Positions 17,323-28,389 are shown, counted from the first letter of the stretch. The stretch is 64,000 nucleotides of DNA from Streptomyces angustmyceticus (GCF_019933235.1 NZ_CP082945.1:6733501-6797500), one strand, 5' to 3'. Made by a program: numbers and translations. The notes: generated from the letters alone by a model not told the origin.

Positions 17323-18858
17323 CTACAGCGAAGAGGACGCCGTGGGGCCCGGCACCGACGACGGTGCCGGATTGCTGCGCGGGTGCTGGGGATTGAGGAA
17401 CCACTTGCGGGCGGAGACGAACCACCAGGTGCCCGCGAAGACCAGGACGACGCCCACGGTGATCGGCGCGTAGTTGAACGTCTCCAGGGTCACCGGGCTC
17501 TGCTGGGGCAGCATGAACAGCACCGTGATGATCACGACCCAGCCGACCGCGACCAGGCCCACGGCCTTGGACCAGCGGCCCAGGTGCCAGGGGCCGCGCC
17601 GGAAGTTCTCCCCCTGGCGCAGCCGCAGCAGGGTGGGCACCACGTAGGCGATGTAGAGGCCGATCGTCGCGATGGAGGTGACGGCGGCGTACGCGGTGGT
17701 GTTGAACAGGTACGGCAGGCCGAGGACGAACGCCGCGCCGGCGGCGAGCCACACGGCGTTGGTCGGGGTGCGGGTCCCCGGGTGGAGCTTGTGCCAGACG
17801 GCGGAGAACGGCAGGGCGCCGTCGCGGGAGAAGGCGTAGATCATGCGGGAGTTGGCGGTCACCGAGGCCATCCCGCAGAACAGCTGGGCGCCGATGATGA
17901 CCAGCAGCATCAGCTTGCCGGTGCTCGCGCCGAGCGCGTCCAGGAAGATCTGGGCCGGCGGCACCCCGGTGCCCGACTTCAGGGCGCCGGTGTACGACTG
18001 GATGGCGAAGGTCAGGCCGAAGAGCAGCACGAACCCGGCCGCCCAGGACACCACGATGGAGCGGACGATTCCCTTCGGCCCCTCGACCGAGGCGTTCTTC
18101 GTCTCCTCCGTCATATGGGCGGACGCGTCATAGCCGGTGAAGGTGTACTGCGCCATCAGGAGACCGATGAGCGCGACGTAGACCGCGGAGCCCCAGCCGG
18201 TGTTGTTGACGAACTCGGTGAAGACGAAGCCGGGGGACTGGTGCCTGTCGGGGATCAGCAGCAGGGCGCCGACGATCACCACGACGCCGATCAGGTGCCA
18301 CCACACCGAGACGGTGTTGAAGAAGCCGACCACGCGCACGCGGAAGGTGTTCACGACGGCGTGCAGCAGGAGGATCACGCCGAAGAGCGTGATCGTGTGG
18401 GCGGGCGTGGCGGCATAGCCGAACTGCAGGTTCAGGTAGGCGTTGAGGAACGACGCGGCGCCGAAGTCGATGCCCGCGGTGACGGCCACCTGGCCGAGCG
18501 TGTTGAACCAGCCGGTGAACCAGGCCCAGGCCGGGGCGGACTTCTGCGGGGCGAGCTTGTGCGCCCAGAAGTAGAGGCCGGCGGAGGTCGGGTAGGAGGA
18601 GCAGACCTCGGCCATGGACAGGCCGACGAACAGGGTCATCAGGCCGACGAGCACCCAGCCCCACATGATGAGGGCGGGCCCGCCGGTGTTCATGCCGAAC
18701 CCGTACATGGTCAGGCAGCCGGAGAGGATGCTGATGATCGTGAAGGAGACCGCGAAGTTCTGCCGCCCGGACATCGAGCGGTCCAACGTCTGGGTGATGC
18801 CGAGTTCGGCGAGGCGTTCCTCCTCCGTCTGCGTGACGCTTGGAATGTCCAATGGCAT
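17323..18858 (-). CDS. APC-superfamily amino acid (GABA-like) permease
   Basis: 511 residues with twelve membrane segments. The start region QTLDRSMSGRQNFAVSFTII with the following SGCLTMYGFGMNTGGPA is typical of the actinobacterial/fungal GABA-choline permease group; further on are GYDASAHMTEETKNAS and SRMIYAFSRDGALPF, also diagnostic of the APC family. It probably imports GABA or another amine or amino acid across the plasma membrane. The ATG has GGAG at a workable distance (AGAGGCTCC region). The upstream hypothetical gene is 72 bases away on the same strand, so they may be cotranscribed. Confidence 0.92.
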   Translation of the reverse strand: MPLDIPSVTQTEEERLAELGITQTLDRSMSGRQNFAVSFTIISILSGCLTMYGFGMNTGGPALIMWGWVLVGLMTLFVGLSMAEVCSSYPTSAGLYFWAHKLAPQKSAPAWAWFTGWFNTLGQVAVTAGIDFGAASFLNAYLNLQFGYAATPAHTITLFGVILLLHAVVNTFRVRVVGFFNTVSVWWHLIGVVVIVGALLLIPDRHQSPGFVFTEFVNNTGWGSAVYVALIGLLMAQYTFTGYDASAHMTEETKNASVEGPKGIVRSIVVSWAAGFVLLFGLTFAIQSYTGALKSGTGVPPAQIFLDALGASTGKLMLLVIIGAQLFCGMASVTANSRMIYAFSRDGALPFSAVWHKLHPGTRTPTNAVWLAAGAAFVLGLPYLFNTTAYAAVTSIATIGLYIAYVVPTLLRLRQGENFRRGPWHLGRWSKAVGLVAVGWVVIITVLFMLPQQSPVTLETFNYAPITVGVVLVFAGTWWFVSARKWFLNPQHPRSNPAPSSVPGPTASSSL

Positions 18859-18930
18859 GGCTGGAGCCTCTCCTCTTGGTGGCGCGTCGGATTGCGGAAC
18901 ACCGTCGGTCCGGGCGGTCCCGGGGCGGCG

Positions 18931-19872
18931 CTAGGGCGCGGACCCCTTGACCGCCCACTTCCGGTGGCGGGCGAAAAGCTGTTGGGCGTCTCCGCAGTAG
19001 CTCCACGGCACATCCGTCGCGTACGGGCCGATGGCGTCGAAGACCTCGGCCGCCGCCCGGTGCTGGTTCGCGAAGGACATCGCGTGGGCGAGGTAGTTGG
19101 CGTCCTCGTGGAAGGCGGCGTGCGGCCGGGAAGGGGCCCGGTACGTCCACCAGTTCACCCACGCCTGCTGCGTCGACGGGTTGTCGGTCCACGGATGGAC
19201 CGTCAGGCCGTACCGGTGGCCCTCCTTCTCCATCCGCATGCGGTGCGACTCGGCGAGCGCGACCAGCGGCAGCGTGTGCAGCGGCATCCCGCGCGGCACA
19301 TGGGCGCACCGCTCCTGGGCCCAGTGGAACATCTCGCCGGCCACGCCGTGCCAGTCGGGGAACATGTAGGTCAGGAGCTCGTGGTGGGCCTCCCTGTTCC
19401 ACGGGTCGCGCGCCTCGGCCTCCCGCCAGACGCTGTACACCGTCTCCCGCCACTGCGGGTCGCGGTCGGGGGAGTGGTAGCGCAGCAGGGCCAGCATCAC
19501 GACGTAGGGCGTGGGGTCGGCCGGCAGGGCGTCGCCGGCGGCGTGGCAGGTCTCCCAGGCCTCTTCCATCTCGGGGCCGCTGCCCTGCCCCCGGGGGCGG
19601 GCCATCGAGCGCAGGGCCCGGACGGTGGCGAGGAGCGCCAGGGCGTGGGGGGAACGGGGTTCGGCCTGCGCCCAGGTGTCCGCGAAGGTGAGCCGGGCGC
19701 CGGCGCGGGCGAGCACCTGGAGGCGGAAGACGCGGCGGTCCCAGTCGGCGCCGGTCGCGGTCAGCAGTTCGCCCGCGCTCTCCCATCGGCCCATCGCGGC
19801 GTCCTCCACCGCGGAGCGCAGCCGGGAGTCGTCCCGTGCCGGATGCCGGTCGAATGCCGGTTGGCGTCTCAC
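18931..19872 (-). CDS. Conserved hypothetical protein, helical repeat-like
   Basis: 313 residues, soluble, Trp- and His-rich and strongly helical. The pattern of short helices (ALALLATVRALRSM; PTPYVVMLALLRYH; REAHHELLTYMFPDWHG) suggests a degenerate TPR/HAT-like solenoid, but I see no catalytic motif and do not recognise the family beyond likely Streptomyces conservation. Codon bias is strong throughout, so the gene is real. It starts with GTG and precedes the APC permease on the same strand, which makes a shared transcript likely. Function unknown. Confidence 0.75.
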   Translation of the reverse strand: MRRQPAFDRHPARDDSRLRSAVEDAAMGRWESAGELLTATGADWDRRVFRLQVLARAGARLTFADTWAQAEPRSPHALALLATVRALRSMARPRGQGSGPEMEEAWETCHAAGDALPADPTPYVVMLALLRYHSPDRDPQWRETVYSVWREAEARDPWNREAHHELLTYMFPDWHGVAGEMFHWAQERCAHVPRGMPLHTLPLVALAESHRMRMEKEGHRYGLTVHPWTDNPSTQQAWVNWWTYRAPSRPHAAFHEDANYLAHAMSFANQHRAAAEVFDAIGPYATDVPWSYCGDAQQLFARHRKWAVKGSAP

Positions 19873-19914
19873 GGCCGCCCCGTCACAGTCTTCTCGGGCG
19901 GCAGGAGCAGGCCC

Positions 19915-20262
19915 TCACCGGGCGCGGGGCGGGCGTGAACAGGCACGTGTCAGGCCTCCGGTGGGGCGTCCGCCGCGGCGGAGTCCGGCGTAGGGGGGAG
20001 TACGTCGTGCCGGGCGGACGGCCAGGGGGCCCGCAGGCCCCGGACGCCCGGCGCCCTCGACGGGCGGGACGACGGTGCTGCCGGTCGTCGGGGCGGCAGC
20101 GAGGGAGGGCGGGGCGGGCCCGCACCGGCCCGGCGTCGGGGGCGAGGCGCCCGTGGGGGTTCCGGCGGGGGCAGGGGGCGGTGCCCGGGGCTCCCGGATC
20201 CGGTCCGTATCGCGTCGTCGTCTCGTGCGCAGGCGGAAGTCCGATTCGGCCTTGAGGGGCAA
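19915..20262 (-). CDS. Possible small Pro/Arg-rich protein (weak)
   Basis: A 115-residue frame starting TTG (MPLKAESDFRLRTRRRRDTD), with AGGAG about ten bases upstream and mostly G/C third positions. It lies under a good minus-strand promoter and 42 bases before the hypothetical gene at 19872. The product is low-complexity (Pro, Arg, Gly) and no domain is visible. It may be only a GC-rich leader, so treat it as doubtful. Confidence 0.25.
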   Translation of the reverse strand: MPLKAESDFRLRTRRRRDTDRIREPRAPPPAPAGTPTGASPPTPGRCGPAPPSLAAAPTTGSTVVPPVEGAGRPGPAGPLAVRPARRTPPYAGLRRGGRPTGGLTRACSRPPRAR

Positions 20263-20286
20263 TCACCGGAATCTCCTGTACGTGGG

Positions 20287-20316
20287 GATACATGTGCTGC
20301 GCAAGCGGACTGTCAA
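20287..20316 (-). promoter_or_regulatory. Minus-strand vegetative promoter TTGACA-N18-TGTATC
   Basis: Reading the minus strand, TTGACA (complement of 20311-20316) and TGTATC (complement of 20287-20292) are separated by 18 bases. The region is AT-richer than its surroundings. It would transcribe the possible small frame and then the hypothetical gene and permease (19872 down to 17323). Confidence 0.5.
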
Positions 20317-20895
20317 CTTCGCTCATGAAGTGCCGACTAGGGAAAGCAGACTATTCACAGACGCGCGGCCGCGCACATTCCTTCGGCGATAAAAGTCATG
20401 CGAGGTGGCTTCCCGGGCGGCGTGCGACAGCGGCACGCGCTCCCCCTGTGGCCTGGTACGTACCTTCGCGGTGGGTGTGAAGGATGTGGCGGCCGACCGC
20501 CGTTCGCCATCCGCCCGTCCTTCCGGATCGGTGACCGGTGACGAATGTTTTCGCGCCGACCGGTCGTCCGCCTTGATGTCGCCGAGCCCCGGCCTGGCCC
20601 TTACGAGGCTCACCCCATGCGCGTCGGTCACGACATCGTCACAGGTTCTCCACTTCATCTCTTTCGAAGTTCAACTACTCGGTACTCTTCCTGTCTCGGA
20701 CGCCTCGGGAGGAACGTGCGGGAACGGTACGTATCCCCGGAAAGGGCTCAAGTCGCCTGACAACAGGCGCATTTGATGCTCACTTCACTTCACGCTTCAC
20801 CACTTGTCTCTCCGGTTCCGGCCGGGCGGCGGTTCGCGACCGCGGGCAGGGCCATGCACGCAGGGGAGTGTGCAGTCGCAAGGAAGGGGGCTGTC
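20317..20895 (+). other. 579-base upstream region of the PASTA gene
   Basis: Lower-GC DNA without a frame of good codon bias. It contains a small hairpin CGCCTG-ACAA-CAGGCG at 20754-20769 and several TTC/GAA-rich stretches around 20655-20690. It probably holds the promoter and leader of the PASTA/DUF3761 gene; I could not fix the promoter. Confidence 0.4.
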
Positions 20896-21771
20896 ATGGC
20901 GGGAACCCAACGGCCGATGTCGCCGGAGGAAAAGAAGAACGCCCGGCTCGGCTGTGCGGTCGTCGCGGTCTTCGTGCTGCTCGTCGGCGGGTGCGTCAAC
21001 CTGGTGAGCGGCGGTGACGACGAGGCGAAGTCGGTCACCACCTCGGCGGCCGAGTCCGCGGCCACGTCGGCCGCCACATCCGCGGCCGCGTCCGTCCCCG
21101 ACGGCTCCGACGCCACCGAGTCGCCCGACGCGTCCGACGCGTCCGAGGAGCCGAGCGAGGCCGTCACGGTGCCGGACTACACCGGGCGGAACCTCCAGGC
21201 GGCGCAGGATGCCGCGCAGCGCAAGGGCATCTACCTGCTCAAGAGCCGCGACCTGTCCGCCCGGAACCGTATGCAGGTGTGGGACCGGAACTGGCAGGTC
21301 TGCGAACAGGAGCCGGCCGCCGGGTCCGTCATGCGGGACGCCGAGACGCTGACGTTCGCCGTCGTGAAGACCGATGAGAGCTGCGACGAACCCGACACGA
21401 CGGGGGACACGGGCGGCGACGGCGCGTCCGGGCCCACGGAGGAGCCGACCGGCGCCGGCGGCTCCGTGACCTCCGGAGGCTCGTCCTCCTCGGGCGGGTC
21501 CGCGGCTTCTGGTGGCTCCGGTGGTTCCGGTGGTTCCGGTGCGGACGACGGAGGTTCTTCCGGCGGCTCCGCGTCCTCCGGAGGTTCCGGTTCCTCCGGA
21601 GGGTCGGCCTCCGGTGGCGGCGGCAGTTCCACGAGCGGCGGCGGTGCGCAGGCTCCGGCCGGCGCCTCCGCGCAGTGCAACGACGGGACGTACAGCTACA
21701 GCCGGCACCGGCGCGGCACCTGCAGCCATCACCACGGGGTCGCCGTCTGGCTGCGCAGCCTTCCGGCCTGA
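20896..21771 (+). CDS. PASTA- and DUF3761-domain lipoprotein with Gly/Ser linker
   Basis: 291 residues. A hydrophobic segment at about 20-36 ends in a lipobox-like LVGGC, so membrane anchoring is likely. An Ala/Ser/Asp linker leads to a PASTA-type domain (about 92-155, VTVPDYTGRNLQAAQDAAQR onward). A long Gly/Ser/Thr-rich tract, about 165-265, follows. The C terminus is a DUF3761 domain (CNDGTYSYSRHRRGTCSHHH), with two Cys and clustered His that could bind metal. ATG 20896 follows AGGAAGGGGG. PASTA domains bind peptidoglycan fragments, so a cell-wall role is inferred. Confidence 0.85.
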   Translation: MAGTQRPMSPEEKKNARLGCAVVAVFVLLVGGCVNLVSGGDDEAKSVTTSAAESAATSAATSAAASVPDGSDATESPDASDASEEPSEAVTVPDYTGRNLQAAQDAAQRKGIYLLKSRDLSARNRMQVWDRNWQVCEQEPAAGSVMRDAETLTFAVVKTDESCDEPDTTGDTGGDGASGPTEEPTGAGGSVTSGGSSSSGGSAASGGSGGSGGSGADDGGSSGGSASSGGSGSSGGSASGGGGSSTSGGGAQAPAGASAQCNDGTYSYSRHRRGTCSHHHGVAVWLRSLPA

Positions 21772-21897
21772 GCGGTCGCCCCGGCCGGGGGTGACGGGCC
21801 GGAGAAGGTGCGCGGCACAAGCGGCACGCGACCGTACAACCTTCAACGGCTATGAGCGGTCTTCACCACACCATCACAGATGCAAGGGGGATTGTTC

Positions 21898-22476
21898 ATG
21901 TCTCACTCGCAGCATCCCGCACCGTTCGGACCGCCGCCCCACCCCTTCGGCCCGCCGCCGGTCGCGCAGCCGCCGAAGAAGAAGCACGCCGCACTCAGGA
22001 TCGCCGTGGGCGTGGTCTGCGCGTTCATCGTCTTCGGGCTGGGGGCCGCGGTCGGCAGCGGCGGCGACGGCACCAAGAAGGCCGCGGCGAAGCCCGCCCC
22101 CACCGTCACGGTCACCGTCACCGCCCAGGCGGCCAAGGCCGCGGCGGAGAAGCCGAAGAGCGCGGCGAAGCCCGCGGAGAAGGCGAAGAGCGCCGCACAG
22201 CCCGCGAAGGAGCCGGACGCGCCCGCGGGCCCGGACACCACGGTTGGTGAGGGCAGCTACCTCGTGGGGGAGGACATCGCCGCCGGCATGTACAAGACCG
22301 CAGGTCCGGACGCCTCCGGCAGCCCGCTCTGCTACTGGGAGCGCGCCAAGGACTCCAGCGGCGAGATGGACAGCATCATCGCCAACGACACCCCCCAGGG
22401 CCCGGCCCGCGTCACCGTCAACAAGGGCGAGACATTCAAGACCAACGGCTGCAAGGAGTGGGTGAAGGTCGGCTGA
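21898..22476 (+). CDS. Single-pass membrane-anchored protein with a secreted C-terminal domain
   Basis: 192 residues. A Pro/His-rich cytoplasmic head (residues 1-28), one transmembrane helix (about 32-52, ALRIAVGVVCAFIVFGLGAAV), an Ala/Lys-rich spacer (about 60-115), then a compact extracytoplasmic domain (about 118-192) starting GEGSYLVGEDIAAGMYKTAG with two Cys (CYW and GCKEW) that may pair. The domain recurs in actinobacterial exported proteins but I know no function for it. ATG 21898 has AGGGGGA upstream. It follows the PASTA gene by 126 bases, so the two may be coregulated envelope proteins. Confidence 0.8.
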   Translation: MSHSQHPAPFGPPPHPFGPPPVAQPPKKKHAALRIAVGVVCAFIVFGLGAAVGSGGDGTKKAAAKPAPTVTVTVTAQAAKAAAEKPKSAAKPAEKAKSAAQPAKEPDAPAGPDTTVGEGSYLVGEDIAAGMYKTAGPDASGSPLCYWERAKDSSGEMDSIIANDTPQGPARVTVNKGETFKTNGCKEWVKVG

Positions 22477-22687
22477 CCGGCCGTACAGGGCAGGGCGCGG
22501 CGCCTTCGGGGCCGAGCCCTGTGCCGTCGCTCCGGGCCGTGGCGGCGGTGCCGCGCCGTGAACGGGCCGCCCCCGCCACCCCGCCCCGCCGAACCGCAGG
22601 CCGGTTTGCACCCTTATGGGGCGTGCGGAACCATTTCCTCCGCTTTTGCCGGGGCGGGGTCCTGTCGAGAGGGGGGCGGTCACGAGA

Positions 22688-22703
22688 TATCTTGATGTCG
22701 AGC
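22688..22703 (+). promoter_or_regulatory. Imperfect palindrome in the idh promoter region
   Basis: TATCTTGATGTCGAGC, 30 bases before the idh start, reads as imperfect inverted halves (TCTTGA / TCGAGC). It stands out as AT-rich in GC-rich DNA. It could be an operator or overlap the -10 region. No adjacent regulator gene exists. Confidence 0.35.
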
Positions 22704-22732
22704 AATGTTGCAGACGTGGAGCGGAGCACCCG

Positions 22733-24952
<2,220 letters not shown>

Positions 24953-24974
24953 CGCGAGCGCGCGGAAGGTCCTT

Positions 24975-25006
24975 CCGCCCCGGCCGGCACCCGCCGGCCG
25001 GGGCGG
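24975..25006. terminator. Terminator, 14-bp perfect stem
   Basis: CCGCCCCGGCCGGC (24975-24988), loop ACCC, and its exact complement (24993-25006), followed on the plus strand by TTCCGTTTCTCC. It lies between idh and the convergent HAD gene and may serve both. Confidence 0.85.
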
Positions 25007-25044
25007 TTCCGTTTCTCCGGGCGAAGGCGGCGCGCCCCGCCCCC

Positions 25045-25743
25045 TCAGCCCACGAGGTCCAGCACCGGCCGCAGCCCGTCCGGGCGCCGGTCCACCGGGA
25101 GCGGGTCCACCGGCAGGAAGGAGCAGCCGACCGCCGTGGCGCCGCCGTCCGCCCTGCGGTCGTCGCCGACCATCAGCACGGCGGACGGATCGAGCCCCAA
25201 CTCCCGGCAGCCGAGGGTGAAGAGCCGGGGGTCCGGCTTCTGCAGGCCGTGCTCGTAGGACAGCACACAGCGGTCGACGTGGCCGGCCAGACCGTGGGCG
25301 CGCAGCACCGGCCGCAGATCCCAGCCGATGTTGCTGAGGACGCCGGTACGGACCCCGCGCCGGTGCAGCTCCGCGAGCACCTCGGCGGCGTCGGGGTAGG
25401 GCTGCCAGGCCGCCGCCGCCCGGGAACGTTCGTAGAGCGCGTCGTACAGCTCCGGATCGGGGAGCGGGACCTGGCGGGCCAGCCCGGTGTACAGCGCCCG
25501 GTGGTGGCGGGCGTCGCGGTCCCGGATCTCCCACAGCCCGGCCAGGGCGGCGGGCAGCTCGACGGGCGGGGAGCCGCCCGGCAGCGCGCCGGCCCGTTCC
25601 AGCGCGGCCGCCGAGCGGACGAGCTCGGCGTCGTCCATGGCCGTGCCGGACGCGGTCAGCGCCGCACGCAGCCAGGACTCGGCGGACTCGATGCGCAGCA
25701 GGGTTCCGGAGAAGTCGAACAGCACACCCTCGATCACCGTCAT
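25045..25743 (-). CDS. HAD-superfamily hydrolase with altered motif I
   Basis: 232 residues, HAD hydrolase with a helical cap. Motif I is LFDFSGTL: the nucleophile Asp10 is kept but the second acid (usually Asp at +2) is Ser12. Motif II is GVLSNIGWD, motif III the Lys in GLQKPDPRLF, and motif IV GDDRRAD. The +2 change removes the standard general acid/base, so the chemistry may differ from simple phosphatases. ATG 25743 overlaps the PAP2 stop by ATGA, arguing for translational coupling with the phosphatase just upstream; an ATG three codons earlier is less consistent with that overlap. Confidence 0.88.
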   Translation of the reverse strand: MTVIEGVLFDFSGTLLRIESAESWLRAALTASGTAMDDAELVRSAAALERAGALPGGSPPVELPAALAGLWEIRDRDARHHRALYTGLARQVPLPDPELYDALYERSRAAAAWQPYPDAAEVLAELHRRGVRTGVLSNIGWDLRPVLRAHGLAGHVDRCVLSYEHGLQKPDPRLFTLGCRELGLDPSAVLMVGDDRRADGGATAVGCSFLPVDPLPVDRRPDGLRPVLDLVG

Positions 25744-26483
25744 GAGCGCCATCCTGCCCGCCGTGCGGTGCCGGGCCAAGACGGCCGGGACGCCAGGGCG
25801 CCGTGGACCGCGGCCGATCCGGCCACCAGGGCCCCGCCCAGCAGCCAGCCCCCGACGACGTCCGACAGCCAGTGCACGCCCAGGTAGACCCGGGTGAAGC
25901 CGACGCCGACGACCGAGAGCACCACCACGGTCCGGGCCGTCCATCGCCACAGCGGCCGCGCCCCGGTCCGCCGCAGCAGCCACAGGACCAGGGCACCCGC
26001 CACCAGCGCGGACAGCGCATGCCCGGAGGGGAACGCGGTGTAGTGCGCGAAGGCCACCGGGTCCGGCCAGACGGGGCGGTCCCTGCCGACCACCGCCTTC
26101 ACCGCCTGCTGCAGCCCCGTCCCGAGGAGCGCGGTGGCCGCCACCCACAGGGCGAGCCGGCGCTCCCCGCGCCGGACGAGCAGACAGACCGCCGCCAGAA
26201 GCACCGCGCGCATCGTCCACGGGTCCCACACCCAGTCGCTGAGCACCCGGTTGAGGCGGGTCCAGCCGGGCTCGGTGACGGCCGTCCGGTGCAAGGTGCC
26301 CGCCACGGAGGCGTCCAGGGACATCAAGGGACCCCACCGCAGCACGACGAGGGTGAGCAGCGCGCCGAAGAGGAGCGCGCAGAGCACGGCACAGGGGAGG
26401 GCGGGGAGGCGAGGGACGGATGCCCGCCGGCCGGGGTCTTCCTCGGCGGACGTACGGGCGGTGGGAAGGGGCGTCGAGGACAT
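25740..26483 (-). CDS. PAP2-family membrane phosphatase
   Basis: 247 residues, about six transmembrane helices. The three phosphatidate phosphatase motifs are present: KAVVGRDRP, FPSGHALS and TRVYLGVHWLSDVVGG, with catalytic His residues in the last two. It probably hydrolyses a lipid phosphate or diphosphate (undecaprenyl-PP, phosphatidate) at the outer face of the membrane. GAGGA precedes the ATG at eight bases. It is coupled to the HAD gene, a second phosphatase-fold enzyme, and separated by 47 bases from the M56 peptidase upstream. Confidence 0.93.
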   Translation of the reverse strand: MSSTPLPTARTSAEEDPGRRASVPRLPALPCAVLCALLFGALLTLVVLRWGPLMSLDASVAGTLHRTAVTEPGWTRLNRVLSDWVWDPWTMRAVLLAAVCLLVRRGERRLALWVAATALLGTGLQQAVKAVVGRDRPVWPDPVAFAHYTAFPSGHALSALVAGALVLWLLRRTGARPLWRWTARTVVVLSVVGVGFTRVYLGVHWLSDVVGGWLLGGALVAGSAAVHGALASRPSWPGTARRAGWRS

Positions 26484-26530
26484 GGGCCGATCCTCGCCGA
26501 TGACCGGCGCCCCTCGCGAGGGGCCACGCC

Positions 26531-27460
26531 CTACGTCAGTGCGCGCAGGCCCGGGATGAAGGCGACCAGCAGCGGGACGGCCGGTACCAGCGTCGCCACC
26601 GCCGTCATCCGGAGCCGGCGGCCGGGGGTGAAGCGGGGTGCGGGGGACAGCAGCCGGTCCACCCGCTGGGGGACCTGCGCGAGTTGCGTCGGACAGGGCC
26701 CGAACACCCCGCGGTCCTCGTTGAGTTCGACCAGGGCCAGGGCGATCGTCAGCCGGCCGAAGCGGCGCGAGGCCACGTCGTCGGCGGCCAGCTCGACCAG
26801 CCGGTGCACCTGGTCGCGGAACGCGGCGAAGACCGGGATCTGCGGGAAGCCCACGGCGAGCGCGGAGGCGCTGTACAGCAGGAGATCGTGCCGGGCCCGC
26901 GCATGGCCCTGCTCGTGGGCGATCAGCGCATCGAGCTGACTGCCCTTCAGGCGCCGCAACGCCGACGTGGTGACGACCAGTTGGGAGTGGGCCAGCCACC
27001 ATGCCTCGGGGCGGTCGCCCTCCAGGACGACCAGGCGCTCGGCGCGGGGCTCCTCGCCGGGCAACAGCGGTGCGCGGCGCAGGAGTTCGGCCCGGCGCTG
27101 CCGCCGCCGGGCGCGCGCCGCCCGTACCTCGCGGGTCAGCGCGACGGCCGTCCAGGCCCCGCCGCACGCCAGGAGCAGCGCGAGCACCCCGGCCCACGGC
27201 CCGTGCCCCTGGAGCGCGTACGCCTCGACGACCACCCGGGGGGCGAAGCCGAACACCGGGCTGCGGACGGTCTCCCAGGCGGCGGACGCGCTCAGCGACA
27301 TCGCGAGCACACAGCACAGCAGGACACCGGCCACCACGCACTGCCACACCCACAGGGCGAGCACCGGCTCCCGGTCGGGCCAGTCGGAACGGGCCATCAG
27401 CCGTGGCGCCATTGCCGCGGCCAGCACGCCGAGAACCATCAGCGTGAGAGGGACCATCAT
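26531..27460 (-). CDS. M56-family (BlaR1/MecR1-like) membrane metallopeptidase
   Basis: 309 residues with hydrophobic helices near 3-20, 35-55, 88-108 and 285-305. The zinc motif H182-E-x-x-H186 (ALIAHEQGHARARHD) and a downstream Glu223 (LVELAADD) form the active site. Family members sense cell-wall damage or metals and cleave a partner repressor (BlaI/MecI/CopY). No BlaI-type gene is next to it, and the sensor domain of BlaR1 is absent, so it is a minimal M56 protein. ATG at 27460 or the next codon. It follows the DUF5134 gene by 139 bases. Confidence 0.9.
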   Translation of the reverse strand: MMVPLTLMVLGVLAAAMAPRLMARSDWPDREPVLALWVWQCVVAGVLLCCVLAMSLSASAAWETVRSPVFGFAPRVVVEAYALQGHGPWAGVLALLLACGGAWTAVALTREVRAARARRRQRRAELLRRAPLLPGEEPRAERLVVLEGDRPEAWWLAHSQLVVTTSALRRLKGSQLDALIAHEQGHARARHDLLLYSASALAVGFPQIPVFAAFRDQVHRLVELAADDVASRRFGRLTIALALVELNEDRGVFGPCPTQLAQVPQRVDRLLSPAPRFTPGRRLRMTAVATLVPAVPLLVAFIPGLRALT

Positions 27461-27599
27461 GGCGTCAGCCTATGAGCGGACGGCTACCCGTTGGTACGGC
27501 CGCGCCGCGGATGTGACGTATGCCACCCGGGTCAAGGGTGCGGGCCGCCGGACCGCCGCCCGTCGCCGCGCGGCCGTACGGAAGCGCCGCGCCCGCAGC

Positions 27600-28265
27600 T
27601 CACAGAGCCAGCAGCATCGCCAGCATGCCGATGCCCATCGCCACCCGGCAGGCCCGCAGCACCCCCGGCGGCCCGAGGTCCGCCGGCGCGCCCGGTCCGG
27701 TGGCCGCCTCCGTCCCTTCGGCCGCGGGGTCCGCCGCCCGGACGCCCGCCGGCACCAGCCGGACCCCGGCGGCGATCACGTACACCGTGTAGTAGGCGAG
27801 CAACAGGCCCGTCAGCAGCGGCACCCCGCCCGGCCCGCCGTGCCCCATCCCGCTCATCCCGCTCATCCCGCTCATCGCGCCCATCGCGTCCGGCGAGGCC
27901 ACCGGCCCCGTCGCGTCCGCCCGGCCCACCGCGGACGCCGGGCCCGTGTGGTCCGCCGGCACCGCCATCGCCAGCGCCATGTACGCCATGGCGAACGTGC
28001 CCACCGCGTGGTGCGGATGCCGCCGCGCCAGCGCCCACACCCCGGCCGTCGCGTAGACCGCGGTGAACACCCACGACGACCACTGAGGCGGCGTCACCGC
28101 GGACGCGGGCAGCGCCATCGCCGCCATGCCCAGCGCCATCAGCCCTTCGCCGCGGGCGTCGCCCCGGTGCGCGGCCGGGCCGGTGCGCGCGCGGACGAGG
28201 CAGTACGCGGCGGCCCCGGCGCACAGCAGCACCAGCAGCCAGCCGACCCACACCGGTTCGTGCAC
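27600..28265 (-). CDS. DUF5134 multi-pass membrane protein with Met/His-rich loop
   Basis: 221 residues, about six hydrophobic helices, matching the DUF5134 family of actinobacteria. Between helices four and five lies a loop with the repeated triplet MSG and then MGHGG (around residues 128-146), Met and His residues of the sort seen in copper transport proteins. GTG 28265 has GGGGAGG seven bases upstream, which fixes the start. It is located directly before the M56 peptidase, a common pairing, so a role in metal sensing or envelope stress is possible but not shown. Confidence 0.82.
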   Translation of the reverse strand: MHEPVWVGWLLVLLCAGAAAYCLVRARTGPAAHRGDARGEGLMALGMAAMALPASAVTPPQWSSWVFTAVYATAGVWALARRHPHHAVGTFAMAYMALAMAVPADHTGPASAVGRADATGPVASPDAMGAMSGMSGMSGMGHGGPGGVPLLTGLLLAYYTVYVIAAGVRLVPAGVRAADPAAEGTEAATGPGAPADLGPPGVLRACRVAMGIGMLAMLLAL

Positions 28266-28389
28266 GGCGCACCTCCCCGAGTACCGCCTGCCGCACGGAT
28301 CGGGTGCAGAATGCCCGCCCTGTGCCCGGCACACGGGAGCGCACGGACGCACGGCGGGGGAGCGCGGGTTGGGTGCGCCGCGAGGCCCC

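Noticed and set aside
20405..20776. Open frame of about 120 codons upstream of the PASTA gene
   Set aside because: No third-position G/C bias, no ribosome site, Ser/Arg-rich composition; treated as upstream regulatory DNA.
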